From Bacteroidales bacterium (GTDB lineage Bacteria > Bacteroidota > Bacteroidia > Bacteroidales > P3): a DNA stretch of 64,000 bases. The stretch is from assembly GCA_017616895.1 (NCBI GenBank), contig JAFZXE010000023.1, forward strand, positions 1 to 64,000. The letters run 5' to 3'. The translations under genes were made by a program, and so were the position numbers. Below, one piece after another: positions 1 to 10,194 of the stretch. The stretch's first letter is position 1, and every line of letters begins with the position of its first letter. Under the pieces are notes generated by a model, which was given only the letters and a program-made list of their open reading frames with translations, made no database searches and had not been told where the DNA came from.

Positions 1-387
1 ATCTACAAGCCCGCCAAGCTGCATGAGCACAGCATGTACCTCGACGGCCACTGGTACAAGATGACCGCCAAGCCCGGCACCTACAACGACAACGACCCCA
101 TCGGCGTGCTCGATGTCACCATCCTTTCGAACCTCGTTCTCGACAAGGTGCTCGGCATCAAGGACCTCCGCACCGACAAGCGCATTGACTTCGTCGGCGG
201 TATCCGCGGATTGGGCGAGCTGAAACGTCGCGTCGATAACGGCGAGATGAAGGTCGCCTTCGCCCTCTATCCCGTGAGCATGAAGCAGATCATCGACATT
301 GCCGACACCGGCAACATCATGCCCCCGAAGACCACCTGGTTTGAGCCGAAACTGCGCTCCGGACTCGTGATTCACGAGCTCTGCTAA
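1..387 (+). CDS. DUF1015 family protein, C-terminal part (5' truncated by window edge)
   Basis: The reading frame is open from the first base and ends with TAA; only the last 128 residues are visible. The segment with PIGVLDVTILSNLVLDKVLGI, then DFVGGIRG, VAFALYPVSM and a final MPPKTTWFEPKLRSGL stretch is typical of the C-terminus of DUF1015 proteins. These are widespread soluble proteins without an assigned reaction; in Bacteroidales they are often found near serine-biosynthesis genes, which lie outside this window if present. A strong hairpin terminator follows directly, so this is the end of its transcription unit. Family call is confident, function is unknown. Confidence 0.8.
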   Translation: MYKPAKLHEHSMYLDGHWYKMTAKPGTYNDNDPIGVLDVTILSNLVLDKVLGIKDLRTDKRIDFVGGIRGLGELKRRVDNGEMKVAFALYPVSMKQIIDIADTGNIMPPKTTWFEPKLRSGLVIHELC

Positions 388-407
388 ACGCTCGGCAACA
401 AATACAG

Positions 408-441
408 AAAAGAGGGTGCGCCTGTCGGTGTACCCTCTTTT
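408..441 (+). terminator. Rho-independent terminator after the DUF1015 gene
   Basis: AAAAGAGGGT and ACCCTCTTTT form complementary arms around a short loop and end in a T-run. It separates the DUF1015 gene from atpD. Confidence 0.8.
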
Positions 442-530
442 ACTTATATTTACAACCCGCAAAATAAGGCCAGAATGAGGAAGTATTAAAAAAGTTAATA
501 ATATTGTATGGTTTTATAAAAAATGTTTCG

Positions 531-540
531 TATCTTTGCA
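531..540 (+). promoter_or_regulatory. Bacteroidetes-type -7 promoter element for atpD
   Basis: TATCTTTGCA matches the TAnnTTTG -7 consensus of Bacteroidetes and lies 43 bases before the atpD start. The AT-rich stretch upstream could hold the -33 region, but no clean match at the usual spacing was seen. Confidence 0.6.
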
Positions 541-565
541 CCTCGTAATCTTCAATCGTATTTAA

Positions 566-2095
<1,530 letters not shown>

Positions 2096-2114
2096 GTGCG
2101 TGCCCGCACAGGGC
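2096..2114 (+). repeat. Dispersed hairpin repeat, copy 1
   Basis: GTGCGTGCCCGCACAGGGC starts on the base after the atpD stop codon. GTGCG and CGCAC pair around a TGCC loop. It is the first of about nine copies in the window, most of them directly after stop codons. Confidence 0.75.
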
Positions 2115-2163
2115 GAGATGATAATTTTGAAAGTTGAAAGTAGAATTTTGAAATTCAGCGGAC

Positions 2164-2400
2164 ATGAACGTAAGAATCATAAAACCCGACAGCACCCTCT
2201 ACGAAGGACCTGCGAAACTCGTCCAGCTGCCCGGCACCAACGGATTGTTTGAACTCATGGAGAACCACGCGCCCATCATCTCGGCTCTGAAAAAAGGCGT
2301 TGTGCGCCTTGTGATGAAAGAGGGCGAGGAACAGAAGTTCGACATCCGCGGAGGCGTCATCAAAGGTCAGCAGAACGACATATTAATAATGGTGCAGTAG
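2164..2400 (+). CDS. atpC: F1 ATP synthase subunit epsilon (short form)
   Basis: Epsilon belongs to the central stalk of F1 and couples rotor movement to catalysis while restraining ATP hydrolysis. The 78-residue product corresponds to the N-terminal beta-sandwich only (MNVRIIKPDSTLYEGPAKLV, then LPGTNGLFELMENHAPIIS, then FDIRGGVIK). The C-terminal helical hairpin found in longer epsilon subunits is absent, as in other Bacteroidetes. It follows atpD after a hairpin repeat and a TTTTGAAA-type word repeat, and is presumably cotranscribed with it. The ATG start is the only one that keeps the whole domain. It ends with TAG. Confidence 0.92.
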   Translation: MNVRIIKPDSTLYEGPAKLVQLPGTNGLFELMENHAPIISALKKGVVRLVMKEGEEQKFDIRGGVIKGQQNDILIMVQ

Positions 2401-2534
2401 CGATTAGGTGCGTGCCCGCACAGGGCAATTATTTAGTTTTAAGTTTTAAGCTGTAAGTTTTAAGTGGTCAGCTGCTAGCAATCAGCAAATACATTTGTCG
2501 AATCACTAATCACCATTCACTAATCACAAAAGAA
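2401..2534 (+). repeat. Composite intergenic repeat element between atpC and the amidohydrolase gene
   Basis: The spacer is made of modules in order: the hairpin GTGCGTGCCCGCACAGGGC (2408-2426), TTTTAAG words with TTTTAAGCTGTAAG, a GTCAGCTGCTAGC-like block, AGCAAATACATTTGTC, then ATTCAC/AATCAC words up to the next start codon. The same modules in the same order are found at 60711-60834, and partial versions at five or more other spacers. TACATTTG inside CAAATACATTTG fits the -7 promoter consensus, so the element could carry a promoter. Confidence 0.75.
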
Positions 2535-3812
2535 ATGTCTCTATTCATAAAGGATGCTCTACTTGACGGCAAGACGACATCCATATTGATCGAACAAGAC
2601 ACGATAGTCGGCATTGGCAACGATTTGCCAATGCCGATTGACGTTAATGTCATAGACGCGTCGCACTTTGCCGTACTGCCGACTTTCGCCAACATGCACA
2701 CCCACGCGGCGATGACGCTCTTTCGCGGATACGGCGACGACCACCCGCTGCAGGAATGGCTCAACGAGTGGATATGGCCCGCCGAACGCAATCTGGACGA
2801 CGAAATCGTTTATTGGGGCACCCGTCTGGCCTGCCTCGAAATGATAAAGAGCGGCACAACGCTGTTCAACGACATGTATTTCTTCCCCGATGCTGCCGCC
2901 CGCGCCGTAGTCGATTCGGGCATACGGGCGATGATAGGCTTCACGGGATTCGACTTCGGCGACAAAGAAGGCGCCGAAAAGTTGAAGAAAGACATCACGG
3001 AATGGTTTGATAATTCAAAATTCAAAGTTCAAAATTCAAAATTACTAACCCCCGTAGTGGCGCCACATGCGCCATACACCGTATCCGACTCGACGCTCAA
3101 ATGGCTGTCCAATTTCGCCGCCGAACGCGACCTGCTCTACCATATCCACATGTCGGAGACACAAAAGGAGGTAGAGGATTCGCTGCTATCACACGGCACT
3201 CGCCCTTACCGTCATCTGGCCGACCTCGGAATACTCGAGCAATGCGGCGAACGTTTCATCGGAGCCCACTCATTACATCTCGACAACGAGGAGATAAACC
3301 TACTCGGACAGCATCATGTCACAGTGGTACACAACCCCAACTCGAACCTCAAACTAGGGTCGGGCTATCGGTTCATGTATAACGAGTTGCGCGATGCGGG
3401 AGTGAACGTCACATTGGGTACAGACGGATGCTCCAGCAGCAACAACCTCGACATGCTCGAAGCCACCAAAACGATGGCTCTACTACAGAAAGGCTGGCGA
3501 GGTGACCCGACAGCGATGCCGGCGAAAGAAGCTCTACAAGTGGCCTCCCGTAACGGATTCAAAGCCACTGGCATAAACGCAGGCAAGATTGAAGTCGGCG
3601 CGAAAGCCGACCTGCTGCTTGTCGATCTTGACAACATTGGGTTCATCCCGAATAACGACACTCTCTCGAACTACATCTATGCCGCCCACAGCGACGCGAT
3701 AAATACGGTCATCTGCAACGGGCAGCCAGTGATGCAGAACCGAAAGGTGAAAGACGAAGCGACGATAAAAGAAGAAGCAAAACGGGTGGTGAAGAAGCTG
3801 ATAAAGAAATGA
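2535..3812 (+). CDS. mtaD: Amidohydrolase, MtaD-like (methylthioadenosine/S-adenosylhomocysteine deaminase family)
   Basis: A cytosolic metal-dependent deaminase of the SsnA/MtaD group, which usually removes the 6-amino group of 5'-methylthioadenosine or S-adenosylhomocysteine. Visible motifs are the metal-binding HTH at residues 55-57 (FANMHTHAAMTLFRG), the MIKSGTTLFNDMYFF segment, APHAPYTVSD, the HIHMSET motif, VVHNPNSNLKLGSG and LGTDGCSSSNNLDM with the catalytic Asp. Length (425 residues) is normal. Near residues 158-168 a short N/S/K-rich stretch is encoded by repeated TTCAAAATTCAAAGTT words, like an intergenic repeat inserted in frame. The 3' end overlaps the next gene by 4 bases, so the two are likely translationally coupled. 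The exact substrate is inferred from the family only. Confidence 0.8.
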   Translation: MSLFIKDALLDGKTTSILIEQDTIVGIGNDLPMPIDVNVIDASHFAVLPTFANMHTHAAMTLFRGYGDDHPLQEWLNEWIWPAERNLDDEIVYWGTRLACLEMIKSGTTLFNDMYFFPDAAARAVVDSGIRAMIGFTGFDFGDKEGAEKLKKDITEWFDNSKFKVQNSKLLTPVVAPHAPYTVSDSTLKWLSNFAAERDLLYHIHMSETQKEVEDSLLSHGTRPYRHLADLGILEQCGERFIGAHSLHLDNEEINLLGQHHVTVVHNPNSNLKLGSGYRFMYNELRDAGVNVTLGTDGCSSSNNLDMLEATKTMALLQKGWRGDPTAMPAKEALQVASRNGFKATGINAGKIEVGAKADLLLVDLDNIGFIPNNDTLSNYIYAAHSDAINTVICNGQPVMQNRKVKDEATIKEEAKRVVKKLIKK

Positions 3813-5434
3813 GTAATAATCGTATAATCATTTCATTATTCTGCATTTTCATGCTACTTGCAGTAGCAGGTTGCCGAGTGCCAGACAATTCGGACAAGAT
3901 GATTTTCCGTTACAACGAGTCGGCCGGCATCGCCACCCTCGACCCCGCATACGCCAAAGACCAGGCTTTGATATGGGGATGCTCGCAGATTTACAATGGG
4001 TTGATACAGTTAGACTCGACACTTGAACCTCAGCCATGCATCGCTAAAAGGTGGAATATTTCGGATGACGGGAAGACCTATACCTTTATATTAAGGGATG
4101 ACGTGTATTTCCACAAGTCGGAATGGTTCGGCACAAAAGATTCAACACGCCGAGTGGTGGCTGCGGATTTTGTATATAGCCTTTCGAGAATACTCGACCC
4201 AAAGGTGGCATCGCCAGGACTGTGGATTTTCAGCGAAGTGGACACCGTTGGCGGCAATGGGTTCGAGGCGGTGAACGACACAACGTTTACAATACGGCTC
4301 AAACAACCTTTCTCGCCATTTATCGGACTGCTCTCAATGCCGTACTGCTCGGTGGTGCCGAAAGAAGTGGTGGAACACTACGGGGTTGATTTCCGTAAAC
4401 ACCCCTGCGGCACCGGCCCTTTCAAGATGCAGATGTGGAAAGAGGGCGTGAAGCTGGTGCTGAGACGCAACGAACAATATTTCGAGAAAGACGAGAAGGG
4501 CTCTCCCCTGCCATATCTCGACGCTGTGGCGGTGACTTTCATAGTTGACAAGCAGACGGCGTTTCTGGAATTTGTGAAAGGCAACCTTGACTTCATGAAC
4601 TCTATAGCGCCGAGCTACAAAGACGAGCTGCTGACCTCAACCGGACAGCTGAAAGCCAAATATGCCGACAGGATTGACATGGTGAGCACACCGTTCCTCA
4701 ATACCGAGTATCTGGGCTTCTTGATGGATGGCGACGACAGTCCGTTGAAAGACAAACGCATACGGCAGGCTATATGCTATGGCTTCGACCGCCGCAAGAT
4801 GATGAAATATATGCGCAACAACATCGGACGACCAGGCTGCAACGGGTTCATACCGTATGGGTTGCCCGGATTCGACACGTCAGCGAACCGATATGAGTAC
4901 AACCCCGAACGCTCTAGGCAACTGCTAGTCGAAGCAGGCTATCCTGGCGGTAAAGGCCTTCCTGAATTGAAACTGGCAACAACGGCGACATACGCCGACC
5001 TGTGCAAATATATACAGCAGCAGTTGGGCATGGTGGGCATAAACGTCAACATCGACGTGAACCCTCCAGCTGCATTAAGAGAGCAGATAGCCCAGAGCAA
5101 ATCGGCTTGGTTCAGAGGCAGCTGGATTGCCGACTATCCCGATGCCGAAAACTACCTGTCGCTGTTTTACACACCCAACTTCTGCCCGGCGGGGCCGAAC
5201 TACACCCACTTCTCGAACAAGACGTTTGACCGCCTTTACGAACAAGCCAAACGCGAGACAGACCCTGACAGGCGCACAGAGATATACAAAGAGATGGACG
5301 CCTTGGTAATGGAGGAAGCGCCTGTTGTGGTGTTGTACTACGACCAAATACTGCATTTCACACACAAGAGCGTCACTGGTTTGCACAGCAACGCCATGAA
5401 CGCGTTGGATTTGCGGAGAGTGAAAATCGACTGA
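3809..5434 (+). CDS. Oligopeptide/dipeptide ABC transporter substrate-binding lipoprotein
   Basis: An SBP_bac_5 (OppA/DppA-type) binding protein that captures peptides or related ligands outside the inner membrane for an ABC importer. The N-terminus has a short basic part, a hydrophobic core and the lipobox VAGC, so it is lipid-anchored. Family features include the YNGLIQLDSTLEPQPCIAKRW region, YTFILRDDVYFH, a PCGTGPFKM motif and the C-terminal YYDQILHF segment. Length (541) is normal. It overlaps the amidohydrolase gene by 4 bases and the following gene by 1-4 bases (TGATG). No permease or ATPase gene lies next to it, so the partner transporter must be elsewhere. Confidence 0.88.
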   Translation: MSNNRIIISLFCIFMLLAVAGCRVPDNSDKMIFRYNESAGIATLDPAYAKDQALIWGCSQIYNGLIQLDSTLEPQPCIAKRWNISDDGKTYTFILRDDVYFHKSEWFGTKDSTRRVVAADFVYSLSRILDPKVASPGLWIFSEVDTVGGNGFEAVNDTTFTIRLKQPFSPFIGLLSMPYCSVVPKEVVEHYGVDFRKHPCGTGPFKMQMWKEGVKLVLRRNEQYFEKDEKGSPLPYLDAVAVTFIVDKQTAFLEFVKGNLDFMNSIAPSYKDELLTSTGQLKAKYADRIDMVSTPFLNTEYLGFLMDGDDSPLKDKRIRQAICYGFDRRKMMKYMRNNIGRPGCNGFIPYGLPGFDTSANRYEYNPERSRQLLVEAGYPGGKGLPELKLATTATYADLCKYIQQQLGMVGINVNIDVNPPAALREQIAQSKSAWFRGSWIADYPDAENYLSLFYTPNFCPAGPNYTHFSNKTFDRLYEQAKRETDPDRRTEIYKEMDALVMEEAPVVVLYYDQILHFTHKSVTGLHSNAMNALDLRRVKID

Positions 5435-5934
5435 TGCAAACGCACGTCAGTGATATAAAAGCCTCGGCTCTGAGAGCCCAAAAGGATGCCAAATGGCGGC
5501 AACAGCTGTTCTGCACAATGGCTGAAGGAACCTCACGGGAGGCTGCAACGGCGGCGTGGACGCTAACCCATTTGCCTAAAGATTGCAATAAATACCTTGA
5601 ACACAACAAGGCCATGATTGTCAACGTGGCCACCCACACCGACAGCACGACCATTCGGCGGTTGGCATTGACTTTGCTGGAACGCTTGGATTGGTCCAAG
5701 GGCGATATATGCATACTTGATTGGTGCCTGGAACACATGATGCTTGGCGACGAGCCCTACGGAGTCCGCTCGCTCTGCATAAAACTGGCGAACAGGCAGT
5801 GCCGACACTACCCTGAGCTGTGCGAAGAACTGAGGCAGACGCTGATGCTGATGGACCCCGCCGAGATGGGACCGGGATTGAAACACACATGGAAAAAGAC
5901 GCTCACCGAACTTGGCGGGCGTCATGGAGTCTAA
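5434..5934 (+). CDS. Hypothetical all-helical (HEAT-like) protein
   Basis: The product of 166 residues has no signal peptide or membrane segment and reads as consecutive amphipathic helices, including AATAAWTLTHL, TTIRRLALTLLERLDW and VRSLCIKLANRQC, which resembles HEAT/ARM-type solenoids. No catalytic motif is visible. The start codon overlaps the stop of the transporter gene (TGATG), so it is translationally coupled to it and is the last gene of the amidohydrolase-SBP unit. Similar small proteins occur in other Bacteroidales without a known role. It ends 16 bases before the convergent dehydratase gene. Confidence 0.6.
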   Translation: MQTHVSDIKASALRAQKDAKWRQQLFCTMAEGTSREAATAAWTLTHLPKDCNKYLEHNKAMIVNVATHTDSTTIRRLALTLLERLDWSKGDICILDWCLEHMMLGDEPYGVRSLCIKLANRQCRHYPELCEELRQTLMLMDPAEMGPGLKHTWKKTLTELGGRHGV

Positions 5935-5950
5935 CTGTTGAAAAGGACTT

Positions 5951-7966
5951 CTAGGCCTCTGGCTTCTCGGCGTCGAGAACTTCGTAAACAGAGTTATTGC
6001 TCTTGTATTCAGGCACGATGGCTTTCATCTTGCGAACGGTAGCCATGTTGTCGAACTGCTTGGAGATGTCAACGAGTTCCTCTATCTCGCGGTTGACCTC
6101 GTCGTAGTTGTATTCACGCACCTGAGCGATTCGGATTTTCTCGTGGAAAGTGGGTTTCGTGCCCTCCAAGTCGTTAAGGACCTCCTCATAGAGCTTCTCC
6201 CCTTCGCGCAGGCCTGTTATTTTAATTTCCACATTTTTCGCATTGGAGAGAGCTATCATACGCTTGGCCAAATCCACAATCTTGACCGGTTTGCCCATAT
6301 CGAATACAAATATCTCACCGCCGTTGCCTTTCGTACCCGCCTCAAGCACCAGTTTGCATGCTTCAGGGATAAGCATAAAGAAACGCACAATGCGTTCGTC
6401 TGTCACCGTGACTGGGCCGCCTTTGCGAATTTGTTCCCTGAACAGAGGTATGACAGAACCATTGCTACCCAAGACGTTACCGAAACGCGTGGTGACGAAC
6501 TGTGTATATTCCTTACGCGGAGACGCCTCTGATGTGCCGCTGGAACGCATAGCCTCCATTGCATCGAGCTTGAGTTTGCGGTCAAGACTCTGAACATATA
6601 TCTCACAGATACGCTTGGAGCAACCCATCACATTTGTCGGGTTGACTGCCTTGTCCGTTGAAATCATGACGAACTTGCGAGCACCGTATTTGACACTCAT
6701 ATCGGCTATCACCTTGGTACCGTAGATGTTGTTCATGACAGCTTCGCTTGGATTGTCCTCCATCATAGGAACATGTTTGTATGCTGCCGCGTGGAAGACA
6801 TAGTCGGGTCGGAAGGCCGAGAACACCTCTTCCATGCGGGTGCGGCGGCTGATGCTGGTTACCACGACATCGGCATCCACATCCGGAAACTCGTTTGCCA
6901 TCATGAGACGGATGTCGTGCTGCGGCGTCTCTGCCTGATCTATGAGCATCATCTTTGATGGCTTGAACACAGCCACCTGACGTACAATCTCGGCACCGAT
7001 GGAACCGGCGGAGCCAGTGATGAGCACACGCTTGCCAGTCAGCTGTTCTTCAACGGATTTCATATCAACACGTATCTCGGAACGAGGAAGGAGATCCTCC
7101 ACACTAACCTCGTGGAGACGGAAGCTGCCTTCGCCGTCGAATGACAACTCTCCATTTACAATGTTTGCTTCTTTGGCTTCGGGTGTCATGAATATCTTGC
7201 ATCCTGCACCAATCAAAATGTCTTGTATCTTTTGATTGTTGCGGAAATCATTGACCCGAAGAGGGCTTACCAACACAGCTTGGACACGAAGTTTGCGAAC
7301 CACTTCGGCAATGTCCTCATCAACGGTAACAACCGGAACACCAAGAAGTTTTTTATCTTTAATGCGAGTCTCATGTGAAATAAAACCCACCAACTCAAAG
7401 CGTTTGGGATTCTCAGCCTTTATGTTTTTGGCCAAACCGACACCACCAGTAAGCGCACCATAAATGAGTACACGCATACCGCCAGCTCTTGAATTAACTG
7501 CATCATACAGAACCTTAACTCCTATTCGCCCCATCCACATAAGCATAGTTGCCAACAAGAAAGTTATCACAGTGTTGACAAACGTAAGCATGCAAAGGTT
7601 CTCAAACTCAAAATAGTGCGATATTTTCGATACGACGACAGCAAGAACGAATGTTAGTAAGTTGGCATATACCAATTTTAGGAGGTCAACAAAACTGCTG
7701 AAACGCAGCACACCAGAATAAGTACGGAAAATTTTTGCGCTGATACAATATAAAAACACGAACATCAAGGCAGTGTGAATCAGAGGCACTCGATGCTCAA
7801 TGGTCATAACGGTACGGTGGGTTGCCCAATAGACAAAGATTGCTGAGAAAAAAACAAAGGCGGCGTCACCAAGTAAAATGACCCAATATGGCAACACTCG
7901 CTTGCTGAAATACCACGATGAAACCTTTTTGACAGGATTTTTTTCGATTATATCTTCTTTAGTCAT
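5951..7966 (-). CDS. Membrane-bound nucleotide-sugar 4,6-dehydratase/epimerase (CapD/FlaA1-like)
   Basis: A polysaccharide-biosynthesis enzyme that modifies UDP-activated sugars such as UDP-GlcNAc for capsule, O-antigen or exopolysaccharide. Residues 25-150 contain about four hydrophobic segments that anchor it in the inner membrane. A first nucleotide-binding-like domain follows (VLIYGALTGGVGLAK near 167-180), then the dehydratase domain with TGSAGSIG at 317-324, the AAAYKHVPMMEDNP motif and STDKAVNPTNVMG. The 671-residue length is normal for the long PglF/WbpM type. It stands alone on the minus strand with its own promoter box, away from any glycan cluster in the window. Confidence 0.88.
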   Translation of the reverse strand: MTKEDIIEKNPVKKVSSWYFSKRVLPYWVILLGDAAFVFFSAIFVYWATHRTVMTIEHRVPLIHTALMFVFLYCISAKIFRTYSGVLRFSSFVDLLKLVYANLLTFVLAVVVSKISHYFEFENLCMLTFVNTVITFLLATMLMWMGRIGVKVLYDAVNSRAGGMRVLIYGALTGGVGLAKNIKAENPKRFELVGFISHETRIKDKKLLGVPVVTVDEDIAEVVRKLRVQAVLVSPLRVNDFRNNQKIQDILIGAGCKIFMTPEAKEANIVNGELSFDGEGSFRLHEVSVEDLLPRSEIRVDMKSVEEQLTGKRVLITGSAGSIGAEIVRQVAVFKPSKMMLIDQAETPQHDIRLMMANEFPDVDADVVVTSISRRTRMEEVFSAFRPDYVFHAAAYKHVPMMEDNPSEAVMNNIYGTKVIADMSVKYGARKFVMISTDKAVNPTNVMGCSKRICEIYVQSLDRKLKLDAMEAMRSSGTSEASPRKEYTQFVTTRFGNVLGSNGSVIPLFREQIRKGGPVTVTDERIVRFFMLIPEACKLVLEAGTKGNGGEIFVFDMGKPVKIVDLAKRMIALSNAKNVEIKITGLREGEKLYEEVLNDLEGTKPTFHEKIRIAQVREYNYDEVNREIEELVDISKQFDNMATVRKMKAIVPEYKSNNSVYEVLDAEKPEA

Positions 7967-8058
7967 TATATTGTATCAAACAGATTGTCAGTCGTTATAA
8001 GATTGTACACAAGACATGTATGGCATGAAAACACCATACAAATTGAATTTGCAAATAT

Positions 8059-8068
8059 TGCAAAAATA
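8059..8068 (-). promoter_or_regulatory. -7 promoter element for the nucleotide-sugar dehydratase
   Basis: On the minus strand this reads TATTTTTGCA, a match to TAnnTTTG, about 90 bases before the ATG at 7966. Confidence 0.5.
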
Positions 8069-8149
8069 ATTGAGCTGTGCAAGAAAAATCAGTAATATCT
8101 ATAAAAACGGCACCTCTCGGGGGATTGCAAAAATGGATTTCTCCTCAAA

Positions 8150-8262
8150 ATACAGACCTAATACAGACCTAATACAGACTTCATACAGAGCCGAAACACC
8201 CACGAAGTGGCTCGCATCTTTGCCTAAAAGAGTCATGCATCTTTGCCTAAAATACATACATG
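8150..8262 (+). repeat. Short direct repeats in the dehydratase-mutL spacer
   Basis: The spacer of about 350 bases holds ACCTAATACAG twice followed by a related TTCATACAG word, and two copies of ATCTTTGCCTAAAA about 25 bases apart. No gene or RNA was recognised here. Apart from these words and the two divergent promoters nothing else was seen. Confidence 0.5.
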
Positions 8263-8274
8263 CGTAAAAATTCG

Positions 8275-8284
8275 TACCTTTGCA
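8275..8284 (+). promoter_or_regulatory. -7 promoter element for mutL
   Basis: TACCTTTGCA matches TAnnTTTG and lies 29 bases before the mutL ATG. Confidence 0.55.
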
Positions 8285-8313
8285 GTTTCAAACACGACAC
8301 TACAAGCGCATAA

Positions 8314-10131
8314 ATGTCTGACATTATTAATATTCTTCCCGACAGCGTAGCGAACCAGATTGCGGCAGGCGAGGTGGTTGACCGTCCAGCGTCGGCAGTG
8401 AAGGAGCTGCTTGAGAACGCCATGGACGCCGGTGCAACGCAGATACAGCTCATCGTAAAGGATGCGGGGCGCACTCTGATTCAAGTGATTGACAACGGCT
8501 GCGGCATGAGCGACAGCGATGCAAGGCTCTGCTTCGAGCGCCACGCAACATCTAAAATCCACAAGGCAGACGACCTCTTCGCCATCCACACCATGGGGTT
8601 TCGCGGGGAGGCCCTGGCCTCAATAGCAGCCATTGCGCAGGTCGATATGAAAACCCGCCAGCACGACGCCGAGCTGGGCACACAGGTGGAGATTGAAGGG
8701 TGCTCAGTAAAAGACCAACATGCATGCAGCTGCCCCGTCGGCACATCTATAGCGGTGAAGAACCTGTTCTACAATGTGCCTGCGCGACGCAATTTTCTGA
8801 AAAAAGACACAATAGAACTGAGCCATATTGAGGAGGTGTTCCGTCGCATAACGCTTATACACAACGATATATCTTTTACATTCCACAGCAACGGAAAGTT
8901 GCTCTACGACTTGCGGTCAGACACTATGCTACAACGGGTATGCCAGGTGTTTGGCGAAGGCTACAAAGAGAAGTTCTACCCCGTTGAAGAAGAAAGCGAC
9001 GTGGTGTGCATAAAAGGCTACGTAGCCAAGGCAGAGTATGCAAAACGCTCGCGCAGTGAGCAGTACCTGTTTGTCAACGGACGTTACATAAAACACCCTA
9101 TGCTGGCGGCGGCAATAGAGAAAGCCTACACGGATATGATACCCGAAGGCAGCCATCCCGCCTTTTTCGTGTCGCTAACGGTAGATCCCTCGCGCATGGA
9201 TGTGAACATACACCCCACCAAGACTGAAGTTCGCTTTATTGATGAGAGTGCCATGTTCGCCATACTTCGCGCGGCAACCAAGAAGGCTCTGGGACAGTTT
9301 TCTTTGGCCACAGAATTTGAGTTCAACCCTTCGACCGAATTTGATTTCACGCCACTGCCGAAGGGCTATGTGCCTGTGGAACCGAAGATTGACTACAATC
9401 CCACCTACAATCCCTTTGCAGGAACGCACGACACAAACAAGCGAGACGACCACAACCGCGACAACTGGAAAAACTTCTTCGAGGAACGGACAGACGACTG
9501 CACCCCAAGTATGGAAAGCCTTGTGAAGCAAACAAACGTTCCCAATGGTAATTTTGACTCGACTGAAAACCAAGAGTATTTCCAAATACAAAACCGATAT
9601 ATAGCATGCCCGACCAACGACGGACTGCTGCTTGTGGATCAACGGCTGGCACATGAAAGAATTCTTTTTGAAAGACTTACACAAAAAGAGAAAGCCGTTG
9701 GAGGTCAGCAACTTTTATTTCCTGTCAACTGCCAGTTCTCAGCTGCCGATGCAGACATCATGGATGAGATGAAAACAGAGCTGACGCACAGCGGTTTTGA
9801 GATGCAACGAATGGCCGGAAGCAATGTGTTTGTGGTTTCTGCCACACCTGCCGACTTGAACGACAGTGAATTGCAGGAATTTTTCGATACACTTGTACGT
9901 GAGTTCAAAGGCGCAATGATGGAGAAGTTTAGCGACCGAGGCACCAAAATATATATGACCATTGCCAGACGTATGGCAATTAAAGCCGAAAAAGCTCTTC
10001 AAAAAGAGGAAATGCGGCAGATTGTTAAAGACCTTATGGAATGCAACATGCCAGCGGTAGCACCAGGAGGCGAACGAACCACAACACTCCTGACTGCCGA
10101 TAAGATAAGACAGATATTCGTTAATTTATAA
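8314..10131 (+). CDS. mutL: DNA mismatch repair protein MutL with a degenerate endonuclease site
   Basis: MutL links mismatch recognition by MutS to downstream strand processing. The GHKL ATPase domain is intact: NQIAAGEVVDRPASAVKELLENAMDAGA (15-42), DNGCGM (60-65), the HATSKI and GFRGEALASI motifs, then the transducer domain to about residue 330. A low-complexity linker (335-410) leads to the C-terminal dimerisation domain. In nuclease-type MutL the motif DQHAxxExxxxE is expected; here it is DQRLAHERILFE at 442-453, with His and Ala replaced by Arg and Leu. The usual CPHGRP motif near the C-terminus reads APGGER. This suggests that the MutL nuclease is lost or altered. Length (605) is normal. 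The ATG start matches the standard N-terminus. Confidence 0.95.
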   Translation: MSDIINILPDSVANQIAAGEVVDRPASAVKELLENAMDAGATQIQLIVKDAGRTLIQVIDNGCGMSDSDARLCFERHATSKIHKADDLFAIHTMGFRGEALASIAAIAQVDMKTRQHDAELGTQVEIEGCSVKDQHACSCPVGTSIAVKNLFYNVPARRNFLKKDTIELSHIEEVFRRITLIHNDISFTFHSNGKLLYDLRSDTMLQRVCQVFGEGYKEKFYPVEEESDVVCIKGYVAKAEYAKRSRSEQYLFVNGRYIKHPMLAAAIEKAYTDMIPEGSHPAFFVSLTVDPSRMDVNIHPTKTEVRFIDESAMFAILRAATKKALGQFSLATEFEFNPSTEFDFTPLPKGYVPVEPKIDYNPTYNPFAGTHDTNKRDDHNRDNWKNFFEERTDDCTPSMESLVKQTNVPNGNFDSTENQEYFQIQNRYIACPTNDGLLLVDQRLAHERILFERLTQKEKAVGGQQLLFPVNCQFSAADADIMDEMKTELTHSGFEMQRMAGSNVFVVSATPADLNDSELQEFFDTLVREFKGAMMEKFSDRGTKIYMTIARRMAIKAEKALQKEEMRQIVKDLMECNMPAVAPGGERTTTLLTADKIRQIFVNL

Positions 10132-10156
10132 ACGTTTTACACAATAACGCTGAGCC

Positions 10157-10188
10157 CACACAATAACACAATAACACAATAACGCAAT
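10157..10188 (+). repeat. ACACAATAAC word repeat before the rhomboid gene
   Basis: Tandem ACACAATAAC units fill the spacer between mutL and the rhomboid gene. It is the reverse complement of the GTTATTGTGT/GTGTTAAT words found in several other spacers (16455-16511, 36410-36440, 54655-54735). Confidence 0.6.
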
Positions 10189-10194
10189 CTTCTC

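Noticed and set aside
8069-8313. tRNA or small RNA in the dehydratase-mutL spacer
   Set aside because: No cloverleaf or strong hairpin was seen; the words ACCTAATACAG and ATCTTTGCCTAAAA explain the apparent structure.
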